DNA from: Cornus controversa
Taxonomy: Eukaryota > Streptophyta > Magnoliopsida > Cornales > Cornaceae
Direction: 5' to 3'
Length of the DNA stretch: 64,000 nucleotides
NCBI GenBank assembly: GCA_026545225.1
Contig: CM048849.1
Coordinates: 9,388,041 to 9,452,040, forward strand
The translations under genes were made by a program, and so were the position numbers. The notes below the pieces were generated by a model. That model saw only the letters and a program-made list of their open reading frames with translations, had not been told where the DNA came from and did not search any database. Below are positions 1 to 11,465 of this stretch, in pieces; the stretch's first letter is position 1; each line of letters starts with the position of its first letter.

Positions 1-513
1 CTCTCCACTCATAGGGATTGTTTCTGCCCCTTCGCGAACTCTCCGTGGTGGCATCTTGCTATATAGACAACAAGAAGACACTTAAATCTCAAATCAAGTC
101 ATCCCGGAATCATATGCTTAATCTAAACATGTAAGCATCAAATCATATTCCATATGATATTGCACAAGATGTATATCCAATACAAATCTCAAGTAAAGGT
201 CTTTAACCTCAAACAAACACACATAAAATTCTCACTATTTGTCCAAAGTTATCAAGTCTATGACTCTGATAAGTCCTATGTCAACACAAAATTCAAATCC
301 AACACATGATTCGACTTCACCCATCATCCTTAGGTTTTCGAATCTAATGCTCATCTCCTCAAATCCCTTCAACACCAAAATTTGGTTCAACCTTTTCTCA
401 TCGTCCCTAGGTATTCAAACCTAGTGCTTCAATTAATCTAATTCTCACAACCCATACGTGATCTGATCACTACCCATCGTCCCTAGGTATTCTGACCTAG
501 AGCTCTGATACCA
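1..513 (-). mobile_element. Internal leader and primer-binding site of LTR retrotransposon A (minus strand)
   Basis: This is the first internal sequence of an element read on the minus strand, cut off by the window start. Positions 502-513 read GCTCTGATACCA, whose complement TGGTATCAGAGC is the standard initiator tRNA-Met primer-binding site. It directly abuts the LTR start at 514. The leader is non-coding as far as visible and holds degenerate repeats around the phrase CCCTAGGTATT (near 405 and 480, with a poorer copy near 328). The gag and pol genes would lie to the left, outside the window. Confidence 0.75.
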
Positions 514-3339
514 TGTTGTCACACCCCAGTTTCCATCTCACAGAAACTAGAGGTGACTTAAGCTAATCATCCACACCCTAATCACCACAATTCCTTGATA
601 TCATATTCTAATACCAAGTTTCGGAACTCAACTCTATATGTGAGTTGAATTTGAACTTGAAACTTACTCCATTGGAAAGAGGGTTCAAAAAGAATCAATT
701 TAAAAAAAAGAATCACTTGATTCGGGTTTGAAACAACCAAGTTATCCCTAATTCAAGAATTTGAAAATGTAGAGCAGTAAGATAGTCTTCTGTCTTACCC
801 TTCCAGAAATGCCCAAAAACACATAGTCGACTGTCTTTCCCTTCCAGAAAGTGCAAAATCCTGATTTTCAAAAAAACGAGATTTCTAAAGCAGCAAGATA
901 GTCTTCTGTCCCAATAAGGAAAGTCGACTATCTTTCCTTCCCAGAATGCTCTAAAAGCTACTGGACAAAAAAGTCGACTTCTTTTGAAGGGAAAGTCGAC
1001 TTTTTTCACCTGGGAACCTCCTTTTAGCCTATTTTATCTCAAAACAAGCTCCAAAACTCATACATAAACATATCCACACATCCACAATTAAAATCTCATC
1101 ATCCAAATCATATTTTGAGCATCCACAAATGATCATTATGCAAGTGCTCCAAATCAAAACAATTGAATCTCTGTTAACCATCCAATAAACCAACTTCATT
1201 ACATAAACACATACAAGGTCCAATTCAATTGCAAGCTACATAAAAAAAAAGGAGATGCAACTACAACATCTACATAATCCGAGACAACCATAATTGATTT
1301 ATAATGTGTATAACATAATAAGAATGCACAATTCTAGTCTCCAACCATCACTTCCTCAATATCATACATGAGAAGCTAACAGTTCCTCATTCATAATGTT
1401 CCCTCTAGGTTATACATATAATCCAAGCATAAAGATGTGGTTCACAATGAGTATATCCTTATAATACACATAATAGAAATCAATACCACATCCTTCCATT
1501 CATACACCAAAGTCACGTGTGATCCATATATAGTCATTACATGTGAACTGAAACACACCAACATAATTAAAACATAAATACAATGTTTTCAATCTAGTCC
1601 ACATGCCACAAGCCGGCATGGACATTTATCTATGTATCAAAAGGCCAAAACTCCAAAAGAACTTCAAGATTTCCACCTAGTCAATCATGCATCATCTTCC
1701 GTTGCTGCCTTACCTGTAAAAATGTTTGGGGGGAGGGGGTGAGCACCACTGCGGCTCAGTAGAGATGACCAAACCCACCTAAGCATCGACTCGACGCCGA
1801 CCTACATGATATGCATCATGTTATCCTTACGCTACATGGCATGCTTTGATACTCATGTTATTAACAAGGCAATAATGTAACAAATAGCCATTACTCACTC
1901 AACCATACATAACATGAAACAACCCAGTGTGCCTTTGAATTTCACAAACCTCCATCTTAACATGAATTCCCAATTCATGAATCAACTAAATCTAACTCCA
2001 AGTATTCAACTCCACAATTCTCTAAATGTCACAACCGAAATCCTTTCAACCTCATAACCCAAGGTTTTCACAACCATCAAGGTCATCACATGTTGACATC
2101 CGTCAACCTCAAGATTGTCACTATGGTTCCTCTTCAATTGAAAACTGCCAATTTAAAGAGAAGAACCCATTTTCCCAACAATTGGAATTCGCCAATTGGG
2201 GTCATAAACTCATCACCATCCGTGTTCATCCATTCTCATAATTCAACTCATTCAACAATCATTCCAATTCCAACACTCATCTCACTTTCCTCCAAGAACA
2301 ACCTACACGAGGTAAGTACACACATACCACATTGCATACCATTCCATCCATAATATCACTAAATGCATTAACATGGAAAAACTACTATTTTGATGCATTT
2401 ACTCAAACACATGGCATTCAAAAGTGCACATAATTCCAATCATGGCTCAAGTAAACCTAATGAGCCTCATGCTTCTCAACTAAACACATACAACATATGC
2501 AAAGCACAATTAAGCTATAACTAGCATGTCATTTTCACTATATTTCACATATATGCACATGAGTTAACTTTAACATGTATAAGACTAACATGCTTCATAT
2601 ACATCACATAAATCATACGAGGAACATTCTTAGCATGTTTAAACATCAAAGGAAATCAAGAAAAAACTTTCTATCTTCCTAAACCATGCTAACACTACCA
2701 TATATCACAAAAACCCTAGAGAATCGATGAAAGGGAGGAGAAGACATCCCTACCTCAAAATCCAAGCTTGGTTGAGCAAAGCCCCAAATCCTTCAAGCTT
2801 CAAACTCCTCCAATGGAAACTTTCCACCGATCAAATCGAAGAGGAGAGTGAGGGGAACAACTTTAATTCTTGGCTCCACCCTCAAATCTTACTTCTAGGC
2901 CCTCAAAATTTAGAGAGAAGGAGAAAAGAGAAACTTGTAGAGAGAGAGAGAGAACCGAATGTAGAGAGAGAAAGGAAAGTGAAAATCTGATTTTTCCTCT
3001 CTTTTTACACATATAAATCACATATTTCACCTTTTGCAACTAAACCCTCCACATTTCCCTTATTTGCTCCTTGTTATGGGCCTTTTGCGCTTATTCGCAA
3101 ACTAGCCTTTCCTCATTTTCTAAAACTTCATTGATGCCCTTAAACTTTCATCCATACCCCCACGGCACTCCCTAAAGTCCGTAGTTATTTTCCCGGGTTA
3201 CCCGAACCAATTCTGGTCTCACACCCGTAACCAAAACATAAAAAGATCATTTAAGTCCACTAAGCATGTCATTAAGCGACAAATCACGCTTAAAAGTTCA
3301 CTTAACCTTTAGTTAAAAAAAAAAATTTGGGTCGTTACA
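514..3339 (-). mobile_element. 5' LTR of retrotransposon A (about 2.8 kb), inserted in a hAT element
   Basis: The segment starts TGTTGTCACACCCC next to the PBS and ends GGGTCGTTACA, so it has TG...CA ends. It is 2826 bp, long for an LTR, as in Tekay/Del-type chromoviruses. A phrase near 1740 (GGTGAGCACCACTGCGGCTC) resembles ones I know from such long LTRs. Short open frames inside are not convincing genes. The 5 bp after the end (3340-3344, GTCCC) should be the target duplication; the partner copy is outside the window. The sequence to its right is hAT DNA, so A inserted into the hAT and is younger than it. Clade assignment is inference because no pol is visible. Confidence 0.72.
780..1015. 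repeat. Short palindromic repeat cluster inside LTR A
   Basis: The block repeats two alternating motifs: GATAGTCTTCTGTC and (A)AGTCGACT, the second a perfect palindrome. AGTCGACT-type cores occur near 825, 913, 971 and 991, separated by CTTTCCCTTCCAGAA-like spacers. It is flanked by ordinary AT-rich LTR sequence. Confidence 0.7.
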
Positions 3340-6300
3340 GTCCCATCCCCGAACCCGTATATGTTTGATGTACCCGTCCCTGCCCTGTCCTACCCCGCCC
3401 CGTTTACTATTATAAGGTCGACTTAGACTGGTCGGTGAGCAGAAACTAGTTAAAGCTGTATTTTTTCCTCATTACAAATTAAGCCAATTTCAAACTTGAA
3501 CATACCCAAAAGAGTAACTTACAAGAAGGAAAAATCTTCAAAAAAATTTAACTAATAACTCATAATATTAACTTTGGAGAATTCTTAAAACAAGTTATAG
3601 ACTGGTCCAAAAAAAATCCATATATGTTACCTTCTCCAAAAAAAGGTCTAAATCTATCCCAAAAAAAAAAAAAAACTAGTCCACTACAACATCTACTAAG
3701 CTGATTATCCACTCCAAAAACATCAAAAACATTCTAGGACCCAATTAGTCATTTAATCAAAGAAACCATAAGAAGCTTGTAATCCCCCAATCAAAAAGCA
3801 TGCAACTTGTTCCTCTAGTCTTCTACTCTTTTACTTCATCCTGTATAAAATGAAGAAAAAAAATGAGTTAAGTCACTGTATAATTAATTAGTTGAGAAAT
3901 AATCAAGTTATTAGAACACTTACTATGTAAATATTGTCTTATATATATTTCACATACCTTAACTCAATGAAGTATGGACAAACACCTCATCCACATCATC
4001 AACATCCTCCTCAGTTACAGTAGAGCCACAAGAAGATCCTGCTGCTGCTACTGAATATTTAAAAGCACAATAAAAAAAATATTTACATTAGACAACCAAA
4101 AAAATAATTACCTAATGAAATAAAAATTATAGAACTTATTACCTCACATGTCACTCCAAAGCCAACTTTGTGAACACATCAAAGCCTCCAAAGTAGATGG
4201 ATGAAGTCTACTACGACTTGGGCTAACTAATCTCCCACTAGATAAAATATCTCTAGCAATTTTTTGCAAATTAGGGAATTTAACACCATTAGTTTTCCTC
4301 CAACTTAAGACATCAAAATCTAAAGCCCTTGGTAACACATTTTCCTCTAAATAAAAGTCCATCTCAGACTTCAAACGCAAATTAGAGGAAGTATTATTGA
4401 CATACAAATCAAATTTGGCAAGAGGATCTTGCTCCTCAAAGGCCCTATTGGTTGAATGACTTAAAGATGATGCTCCAACATTTCTAGCTTCACTGACTTT
4501 CAATTTTGATTGGTACTCCTCTAACAAATCATAACAATTTTGCCAAACTTTCTCAATTTCACTCACAACTTCACCTCCATAAATAATTGGAAAATAATAC
4601 TCCACCAATTTCATTTTGTATCTTGGATCCAAAACAACCGCAACCCCCATAGTAGTAAGGCATATATCCCAATACTTTTTAAACTTACCCATCATTTTTT
4701 AAGCCATCTTACTGATAAGTGCATTTAGGTTTTCAAGCCACTAGGTCAAAGCCAACCTAACCTCACAAACTTTTGGAAAATAACAATTTGAAGTCGGATA
4801 TTGAGTACCAGAAAATAACTCTGTTATTGTGAAAAATAGTTTCAACCTATCACAAATTTCTTGGGCTAAATTCCAATCCTCCTCTATTGGCAATCTAGTG
4901 TAATACCTCTCACGTTGTTTTACTCTTGGAAAAATATCTTTATAAATTATGGCACTTTGAAGCATTAAATATGTTGAATTCCAGCGGGTCTTGTAGTCCA
5001 AACTCATTTTTTTAGAGCATGGAATGCATAATTTACGGGATACTTCCTCAAACTTTTCTATTCTTCCTGGTGTAGCCGTCCAATATAAGACACTATCACG
5101 TATCCTCTCAATCCCTTCTCCAATCACTTCCAAGTCATCCTTCACAATCAAGTTCAAAATATGAGCACAACAACGCATATGAAACACTCTCCCACCAAGT
5201 AAAAGAGAGTTCGTATCAAGTTTTTCTAAAAGAATGTCAATCATCGCATCATTTGTGGTACAATTATCCACAGTAATTGTGGATAATTTCCTATCAATGT
5301 TCCAATCTAACAAACTTTCAACAAGCACTTCAGAAAGAGTTTCCTTGTTATGAGGAGCGGGAACAAATACAAACCTAAAATAAATCAATATAAAAAACAT
5401 CAACTATAATAAATAATTTCTTAAAGGAGACATGTTAAAGAATAATTGTAGTAATTAAAAGAAAGAAGAGCAAATATTAACCTAAAACTAATACATAAAA
5501 TAAAAACACAATTATATAAAAGTACTAAGCAATACCAAGCAAAGTATTCATAAAAAATTATACCTCAGAATTCGACTTTGCAAAATCCATGTATCATCAA
5601 TGAAATGTGTCGTAATCGCCATGAATCCTTTTTTGGTTTGATTAGAAGTCCACATGTCTGTGGTGATAGCAACTCTGTTCTCATGTTTTTCCAAGAGCTT
5701 GTATGTTTTCACTTTCTCACAATCATAAATTTTGAGAATGTCACTTCTAACTGTATTTCGAGAGACAACTTTAAACATAGGCTGAAGACTATTAACAAAC
5801 CTCTTAAAGCCAATATGATTCATAATGTTGAGAGGATACTCATGCAATACAATCATATTGGAAAGCTCCTTTCGTGTATTTTCTTGATCTAATACAAAAT
5901 TTCTATATTCAACTTTCCCATCAACCCTTCTTTCATTGGCTTTCAAGATTTGTTGCTTTATGTCCATATTTTTTCATTTCACACACCTCTCCAAATGAAC
6001 ATGCAAATGGTTAGTTCCATATTTTCCAGGTGCCTTAAGATGCTGATTACAACTATTACATATGGCTATGTCATTCCCATCTATTTTCACCTTCTTAAAA
6101 CTGCTCCAAACAGATGATGTTAACCTTCTTTTCCTATCATCAAATGAGTTTTGAGCTGGAGGTGAATTAGGAGGAGCTTGATCGATTGGTGTTATTACTG
6201 CAGATCCATTATTTTCTCCTTGTCCAGTCATTTTCAAACTACAAAAAAGAAAAAAAAATGTTATATGATAAAAGGGGTGTGAAAAATAAACAAATTAAGT

Positions 6301-7084
6301 GTGCAGAGAAAGTAGACCAATGGCAAATGGAAATATACAAAATATCCTAAACTTGGACATTAAAAACAAGAAATCAAATTTATATATTATATTCAGCCTA
6401 CAACAAACATACTGATTTGTACTTTGATTTTTTAATAATGGGTTTTGCAAAGAAACAGACTCATTTAAGAGTAATCGAAGACCCTTTAATTCATTAATGT
6501 TGGATAGCAAGAAAATTGGGTCATGAGATTGAGAAAATGTAATATTATAATCCAATATTGTGTTTTATCAAATCAGTTTCAATGGTGGGCAGTGAGTGTA
6601 GAGAGAGAGAGAGAGAGAGTGGTTTATGAAGAAATTACCATGAAAAAGCTACCTTGGTTCTCTTTCGTCCCTATATGCTTTGAAGAACTCACAAAATCTC
6701 TAGAGCATAGTTAATAAAGTGAGAGAGGAAGAGAAGGGGCCAGAGGATGATCGAATAAATTTTAACCTGGAGAGCATAATAGTAGTATACATATTCATAT
6801 ATAGGGGAATTAGGGATGTTCGGGAAATGATAAAAGCATTGGGATGCTTAGAGAATCGAAAAGTCTAGAGTCTTGAGACACACAATAATCTGTATTTACA
6901 GATATAGATATGTTCTGGCACATGCATGTGGGGAAGAGTAAAAGTCAGTAAAATGTATACATCAATGTACTTATACAGAGACTAAAAGTAAACAAAGATA
7001 ATAAATGTGAGAGATGTGGGAAAGTGTAAAGACTAAAAGTAAACAAAGATAATAAATGTATATCAGTATATAGTGTGCATATAA

Positions 7085-7124
<40 letters not shown>

Positions 7125-7275
7125 GGTGCGAGGCGGGGTTTTTTAATACTAAACCCGACCCCGACCCTAACCCGCTTCGGGTTCACTTTTTCAAACCCAA
7201 ACTCGGCCCTAAATTTTTTTTAAGCAACCCATACCTGTCCCATTAGGGGCGGGGCGGGTAGATTTGACATCCCTA
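3340..7275 (-). mobile_element. hAT transposon, decayed; left end missing from the window
   Basis: The right end reads TTTGACATCCCTA at 7263-7275. On the other strand this is TAGGGATGTCAAA, a common hAT terminus followed by GC-rich subterminal sequence (7128-7260). The left part (3340-3420) has a matching GC-rich subterminal block (CCCGTCCCTGCCC-type) but no terminus, because LTR element A inserted there and separated it. The outside flank 7276-7283 (ATCACTGC) lies in Tekay pol codons and should be the 8 bp target duplication. The interior carries one transposase gene on the minus strand. An (AT)n run lies at about 7089-7122 and a (GA)n run near 6600. Confidence 0.85.
4144..6237 (-). pseudogene. 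hAT transposase pseudogene (BED-finger type)
   Basis: Read from 6237 downwards. An N-terminal BED zinc finger (C-N-S-C, then H-L-H-V-H) is followed by the hAT core. TTDMWTS carries the expected first catalytic Asp, ITVDNCTTND the second, and CCAHILNLIV is the conserved C-x2-H region. The C-terminal dimerisation domain follows (DPRYK, then LEENVLPRALDFDVLSW, then SRLHPSTLEALMCSQSWLW). One intron is supported at 5375-5563: the exon ends CTGAG before GTATAA, the next begins after TTTTAG, and the joined protein matches the usual ILR-FV(Y/F)VPAPH phrase. Stops interrupt the frame near 5974, 4743 and 4699. The dimerisation domain lacks the usual IPVSTVASESAF-like segment: ARDIL runs straight into SSGRLVSP. 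Inactive. Confidence 0.85.
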
Positions 7276-9235
7276 ATCACTGCCCTCCTCAAGTCCTCAT
7301 TGTAAGGAACCACCAATCGCCCCTTGTACCTCAATCCTCCATCTCTACCCACTGTATAGAATGGTACCTCCTCAGATTTAAACTCGGTCACCTTCTCTAC
7401 GCACTGTGGGTCAGTAAGCCACTCTATGATTACCCTTCGTATGATCGCATGTGTAACCACCACGCATGCTACAAAAGCATCAACACTGCTCAAATAATTC
7501 CACTCTGCTTCGAATAGGGTAGATAGACTAGCATAGGGTCGACGACTAAGCGCATCAACTACTACATTCGCTTTCCCTAGGTGGTACTGGATGGAAAAAT
7601 GATAGACTTTCACAAATTCCAACCACTTGCTGTGTCTCATATTCAGCTCCTTCTGTGAAAATAGATACTGCAGACTCTTATGGTCACTGAATATTCTTAA
7701 GGTCTCACCCAAAAGGTAATATCTCCAAATCCTCAAAGCAAAAACCACAACTACTAATTCCAAATCATGCGTCGGGTAATTAAGCTCATGAGGCTTAAGC
7801 TTACGTGACGCATATGATATCGGTCTCTCCTCCTACATCAATACACATCCCAAACCCTGTAGTGACGCGTCAGTATACACCAAGTACTCAATGCCGCTCT
7901 GAGGAGTAGCTAGAACTGGTGCAGTAGTCAATCTGGTCTTTAACTCGTCAAACGTCGCATGACATAAGTTATCCCAAATGAAAGGCACACCCTTCTTAGT
8001 GAGATGGGTAAGCGGGCCAGCAATCTTAGAGAAGCCCTGAATAAACCGACGATAATAACCAGCCAATCCAAGAATGCTATGAATCTCTAAAGGTGAGGTA
8101 GGCTGTCCCCACTCTGAAACCGGTGACACTTTACTTGAATCGACCGCTATCCCTTTCTTAGATACTACGTGACCCAAGAACTTCACCTCCCTCTGCCAGA
8201 ACTCACATTTCTCAAATTTTGTATACAACTGATGATCTCTCAGTGTCTGCAAGACAATACGAAGATGTCTGGCATGATCCTCCTCTGACCTAGAGTAAAC
8301 CAGAATGTCATCAATGAAAATATAACAAACTGGTCCAAGTAGGCCCTGAACACTCTATTCATCAAGTCCATAAAAACAGTTGGGGCGTTTGTTAACCCAA
8401 ACGACATAACTCGAAACTTGTACGACCTATATCTGGTGAGGAAGGCTGTCTTCGGTACATCCTACTCCCTAACTCAAAGCTGATGATACCCGGGCCTCAA
8501 ATCTATCTTCGAGAAATAGGTGGCTCCCTTCAACTGATCGAACAGATCATCAATCCTAGGCAACGGGTACTTGTTACAGATTGTGACCTTATTCAATTCC
8601 CTATAGTTAATGCAAAGACGAAGAGACCCATCTTTCTTTTTCACAAACAACACCGGTGCTCCCCACGGTAAAGTACTTCTGCGAATAAATTTTGGACTAA
8701 GAAGTTGCTGAATCTGATCCCTCAACTCCCTCATTTCCACAGGAGCCATCCTGTATGGAGCCCTCACAATAGGTCTAGTACCTGGAGCTAAATCTATCAC
8801 GAAGTCTATCTCATGACTAGGTGGTAATCCTGGGATCTCCTGAAACACATCCTGAAAGTCTCGCACCACCGGAATAGAATCTAAAGATACTATAGTTCCT
8901 TTCGGAGACTCCTCACTGATAAAGAACAGGTGCGTACTAGACCCTTCCTTTGATTTTGGTATAGCAATCAAGTATATCTCTTGACCCGGTATCGCAAAAA
9001 CAATTACCTTATCGTAGCAATTAACCTGAGCATAGTAATGTGATAACCAGTCCATCCTGAGTATAACATCATATGATCTCATGTCTAGGATTAATAAATC
9101 TGCCAAGAATTTGAGTCTGCTGATGTCTATAGGGACCTGACTACCCTGTTCTCGTAAAACCGTACTAGCCCCCAATGGCGTAGATATAGTGAGTGGGAAG
9201 TACATGGCTGAATATGTGTTCTACATGGCTGAATA
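7276..9235 (-). pseudogene. pol: Tekay-type pol pseudogene: protease end, reverse transcriptase, RNase H
   Basis: Read downward from about 9205. A protease tail ([10 protein letters not shown]) is followed by the RT fingers ([58 protein letters not shown]). The FIDDILVYS active-site phrase lies near 8330, then [11 protein letters not shown] and the connection domain, then RNase H ([32 protein letters not shown]). Stops or frame breaks near 8474, 8252 and 7833 separate the pieces. The frame runs into hAT DNA at 7275 just after the residues LRRAV. Non-functional. Duplicated words (GGCTGAATAT) near 9208-9240 mark the disturbed junction with the CRM-like insertion. Confidence 0.85.
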
Positions 9236-9282
9236 TCTAACCCAGATAAACTAGCAAATGAGAACTACCTTCTCTGTTTACC

Positions 9283-10779
9283 TCAAACACCTTCCCGACG
9301 AGGAGCCAACACAATCTTCTTCCCCTTGATGCTAAGGGAATATGTGTTCTTTCGCCCGTCATGAGTAACACTACGATCATATTGCCAAGGTCTGCCTAAC
9401 AGTACATGACAAGCATCCATAGCCACAACATCACACCAAGCATTATCAAAATATTTCTTGCCAATCGAGAAAGACACTAGGCATCTCCCATCCACCTTTA
9501 CCTCACTGCCTTTATTCAGCTATGACAATTTGTACGGGTTGGGATGACGATCTGTCTTCAACTGTAATTTCTGGACAGCCTCTTCAGACACTACGTTCTC
9601 ACAACTGCCACTGTCAATGATCATCTTGCAGACTTTATCTGCAACTGTGCAGGTCGTGTGAAAAATATTGGTTCTCAACCAATCATCCCCTGAATCACCC
9701 CTGGGAGTCAGTAGAGTCTTACGAATGACCAGATTCTCACAGCCATCTCCATACAACATATCGTCATCTTCATCATCGTCATACATAGGCTTTCCACTCT
9801 CCTCAGTTTTGTCTACCACGTCTTCCTCAATCAGGAGATTTTTGCCCTTCTGACTAGCAGGCTTCCTGCAGTCATTCGCTCTGTGTCCCTGTTCACCACA
9901 TCTGAAACATCTAATGTTCGAGTGAGAATTACCCTGTGGTGTCGGCTGGACAGGACGGGGTTCTTGAGGTCGAACTGGCCAGTTGTTTTGATCGCTCCTG
10001 ATCACTGGCCTCTGATTCTGCTGTTTTTCCACAGCAAGTGTGCGTTGGTATGCTTCAGAAACAGTCCAAAGTGAGTGAAGGCTAAGGACATCTTGCAGGG
10101 GTTGCCACAATCCTCCCAAATACCGCACCACCGTCTGCTCTTTTGTCTCAGATAAATCATTCCGAGCTATCAATTGATAGAACTCCTCTGTGTAATCATC
10201 AACCGATCTCGTTCCTTGCCTCAACGACTGAAGTCGCTGAAACAGGGTTTGAGTGTAGCCGAAAAGAAGGAAGTGACCCTTCATCTTCTTCTTCATCTTC
10301 TGCCAATCAGTAATCTTGGCCTTGCCTTGCCTGTCTCGTGATCACCTCAACTGCTCCCACCATGCAGAGGCTCTGCCTTTGAGTTTGATGGCGACCAGTT
10401 TCACCTTGACACGATCTGGGACTTCTTTATATTCAAAGATACGTTCCACTTCGTTCATCCAATCGACAAATCCTTCGGGCTGTAACGTACCAGAAAACTC
10501 GGGCAGATCCACTCTGAAACTGAGGTCTCCATGACGTTCCTCCCGACCACGGTGCCCCCGGAATCGAGCACGATTGTGAAACGGGTTGTCGGAACTGGAA
10601 TCGGATTCGTGATCTTCCACCTCACAGTCACTGATAGTCTGCGCCGTTAGACGCTGGGTTAACTCTGCAACTTGCCTCTGTAAATCCTCGATCATCAAAT
10701 CCTGAACACTATGATCATGGTGTGGGACTTCCTCGTTCGGAACCCACCCACGACGACCACGACCACGACCACCAGCCAT
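9283..10779 (-). pseudogene. gag: CRM-like gag-protease pseudogene (copy 1)
   Basis: Starts MAGGRGRGRRG at 10779. A coiled-coil-like stretch (VQDLMIEDLQRQVAELTQRL) precedes the gag core (FRVDLPEFSGTLQPEGFVDW, ERIFEYKEVP, LKGRASAWWEQL), a CCHC zinc knuckle (CFRCGEQGHRANDC), an acidic patch (DDDEDDD) and the protease active site (IIDSGSCENVV). An in-frame TGA near 10340 stands where copy 2 has an Arg codon. A TAG near 9500 stands where copy 2 has Trp. Both are transition-type changes. The ORF then breaks off near 9283 in a junction with unrelated sequence. Confidence 0.85.
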
Positions 10780-10830
10780 GAAAATTGATGAAATCTCACC
10801 CAGGAAGATGCTGAAAGCTTTGATACCAAC

Positions 10831-11465
10831 TGACGCCGGACAGAATAGTGATTATTCTGTAGGCTAAGGGCAATAGAAAATAAACAGAAAGAAAGAACGA
10901 GAATTGCCCAAAAACTCAAAGAAAAGTCTCTGGTATTCAATATTATTATTCAAAATCAAAAGTACCTTCGAATCAACCCACAAGCTGGGTTATATAGCTG
11001 AACTTCGTCAACATTACCAAAAATAGCAAAAACCTAATATTCTTGCCAAAATGAAATACAAAATAAAAGAAGAAAGTTGCTAGAATTCTGGCCCAAATCA
11101 AGCCCAGAATCTCTTCCTAATCAACAAAATAAATATTACCAAAAAAGGAAAGAAATAACTAAAATTAGGGATTCGAAGGGGAAAATAGTGGATTTTGGCC
11201 TAAAAAAATACACACCCAGCTTTAGCTAGTGCCCACGACGTGCGCACCGAACCAAGCTTTCCGAATTGTGGTCATAAAGGCGATTCCGACACCTATAGCC
11301 AAAGTTATGGCCAAAATACTGAAGCGCATCCAAAAATACCCTAATTAGTGACAAGGTCACGATTTTCTGCCATCTTTACGCTGATCTGCCAACTCAAGAT
11401 ATGTCAGTGCCATCAACGTGTCATCTAACAGCTCAGCATCATCTGACTCGGATGCTCCTACATCA
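10831..11465 (-). repeat. LTR of CRM-like copy 1 (635 bp)
   Basis: TG...CA ends: TGACGCCGGACAG at the left and GATGCTCCTACATCA at the right. The same LTR appears complete at 22225-22858, as a fragment at 15152-15329, and inverted as a solo LTR at 12593-13194. A short inverted repeat, CAGAATAGTGATTATTCTG, sits at its left edge (the gag-proximal end on the minus strand). Confidence 0.85.

Larger units (their letters stand above)
9236..11465 (-). mobile_element. CRM-like chromovirus copy 1: 5' LTR, gag and protease only
   Basis: The 5' LTR is 10831-11465 (TGACGCCGG ... CTCCTACATCA, 635 bp). The PBS complement GCTTTGATACCA is at 10817-10828, a one-base variant of the initiator-Met site. Gag and the start of protease follow on the minus strand and stop abruptly near 9283; RT, integrase and the 3' LTR are missing. 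Copy 2 at 18750-22858 is clearly the same family. To the right (11466 on) the host Tekay gag resumes. Clade naming (CRM versus Galadriel or Reina) is uncertain. Confidence 0.75.

Noticed and set aside
9252-9294. Short match (TTTACCTCAAACACCTT) to the RNase H region of CRM-like copy 2
   Set aside because: Only about 17 bases agree and the neighbours do not; too little to claim an internal deletion junction.
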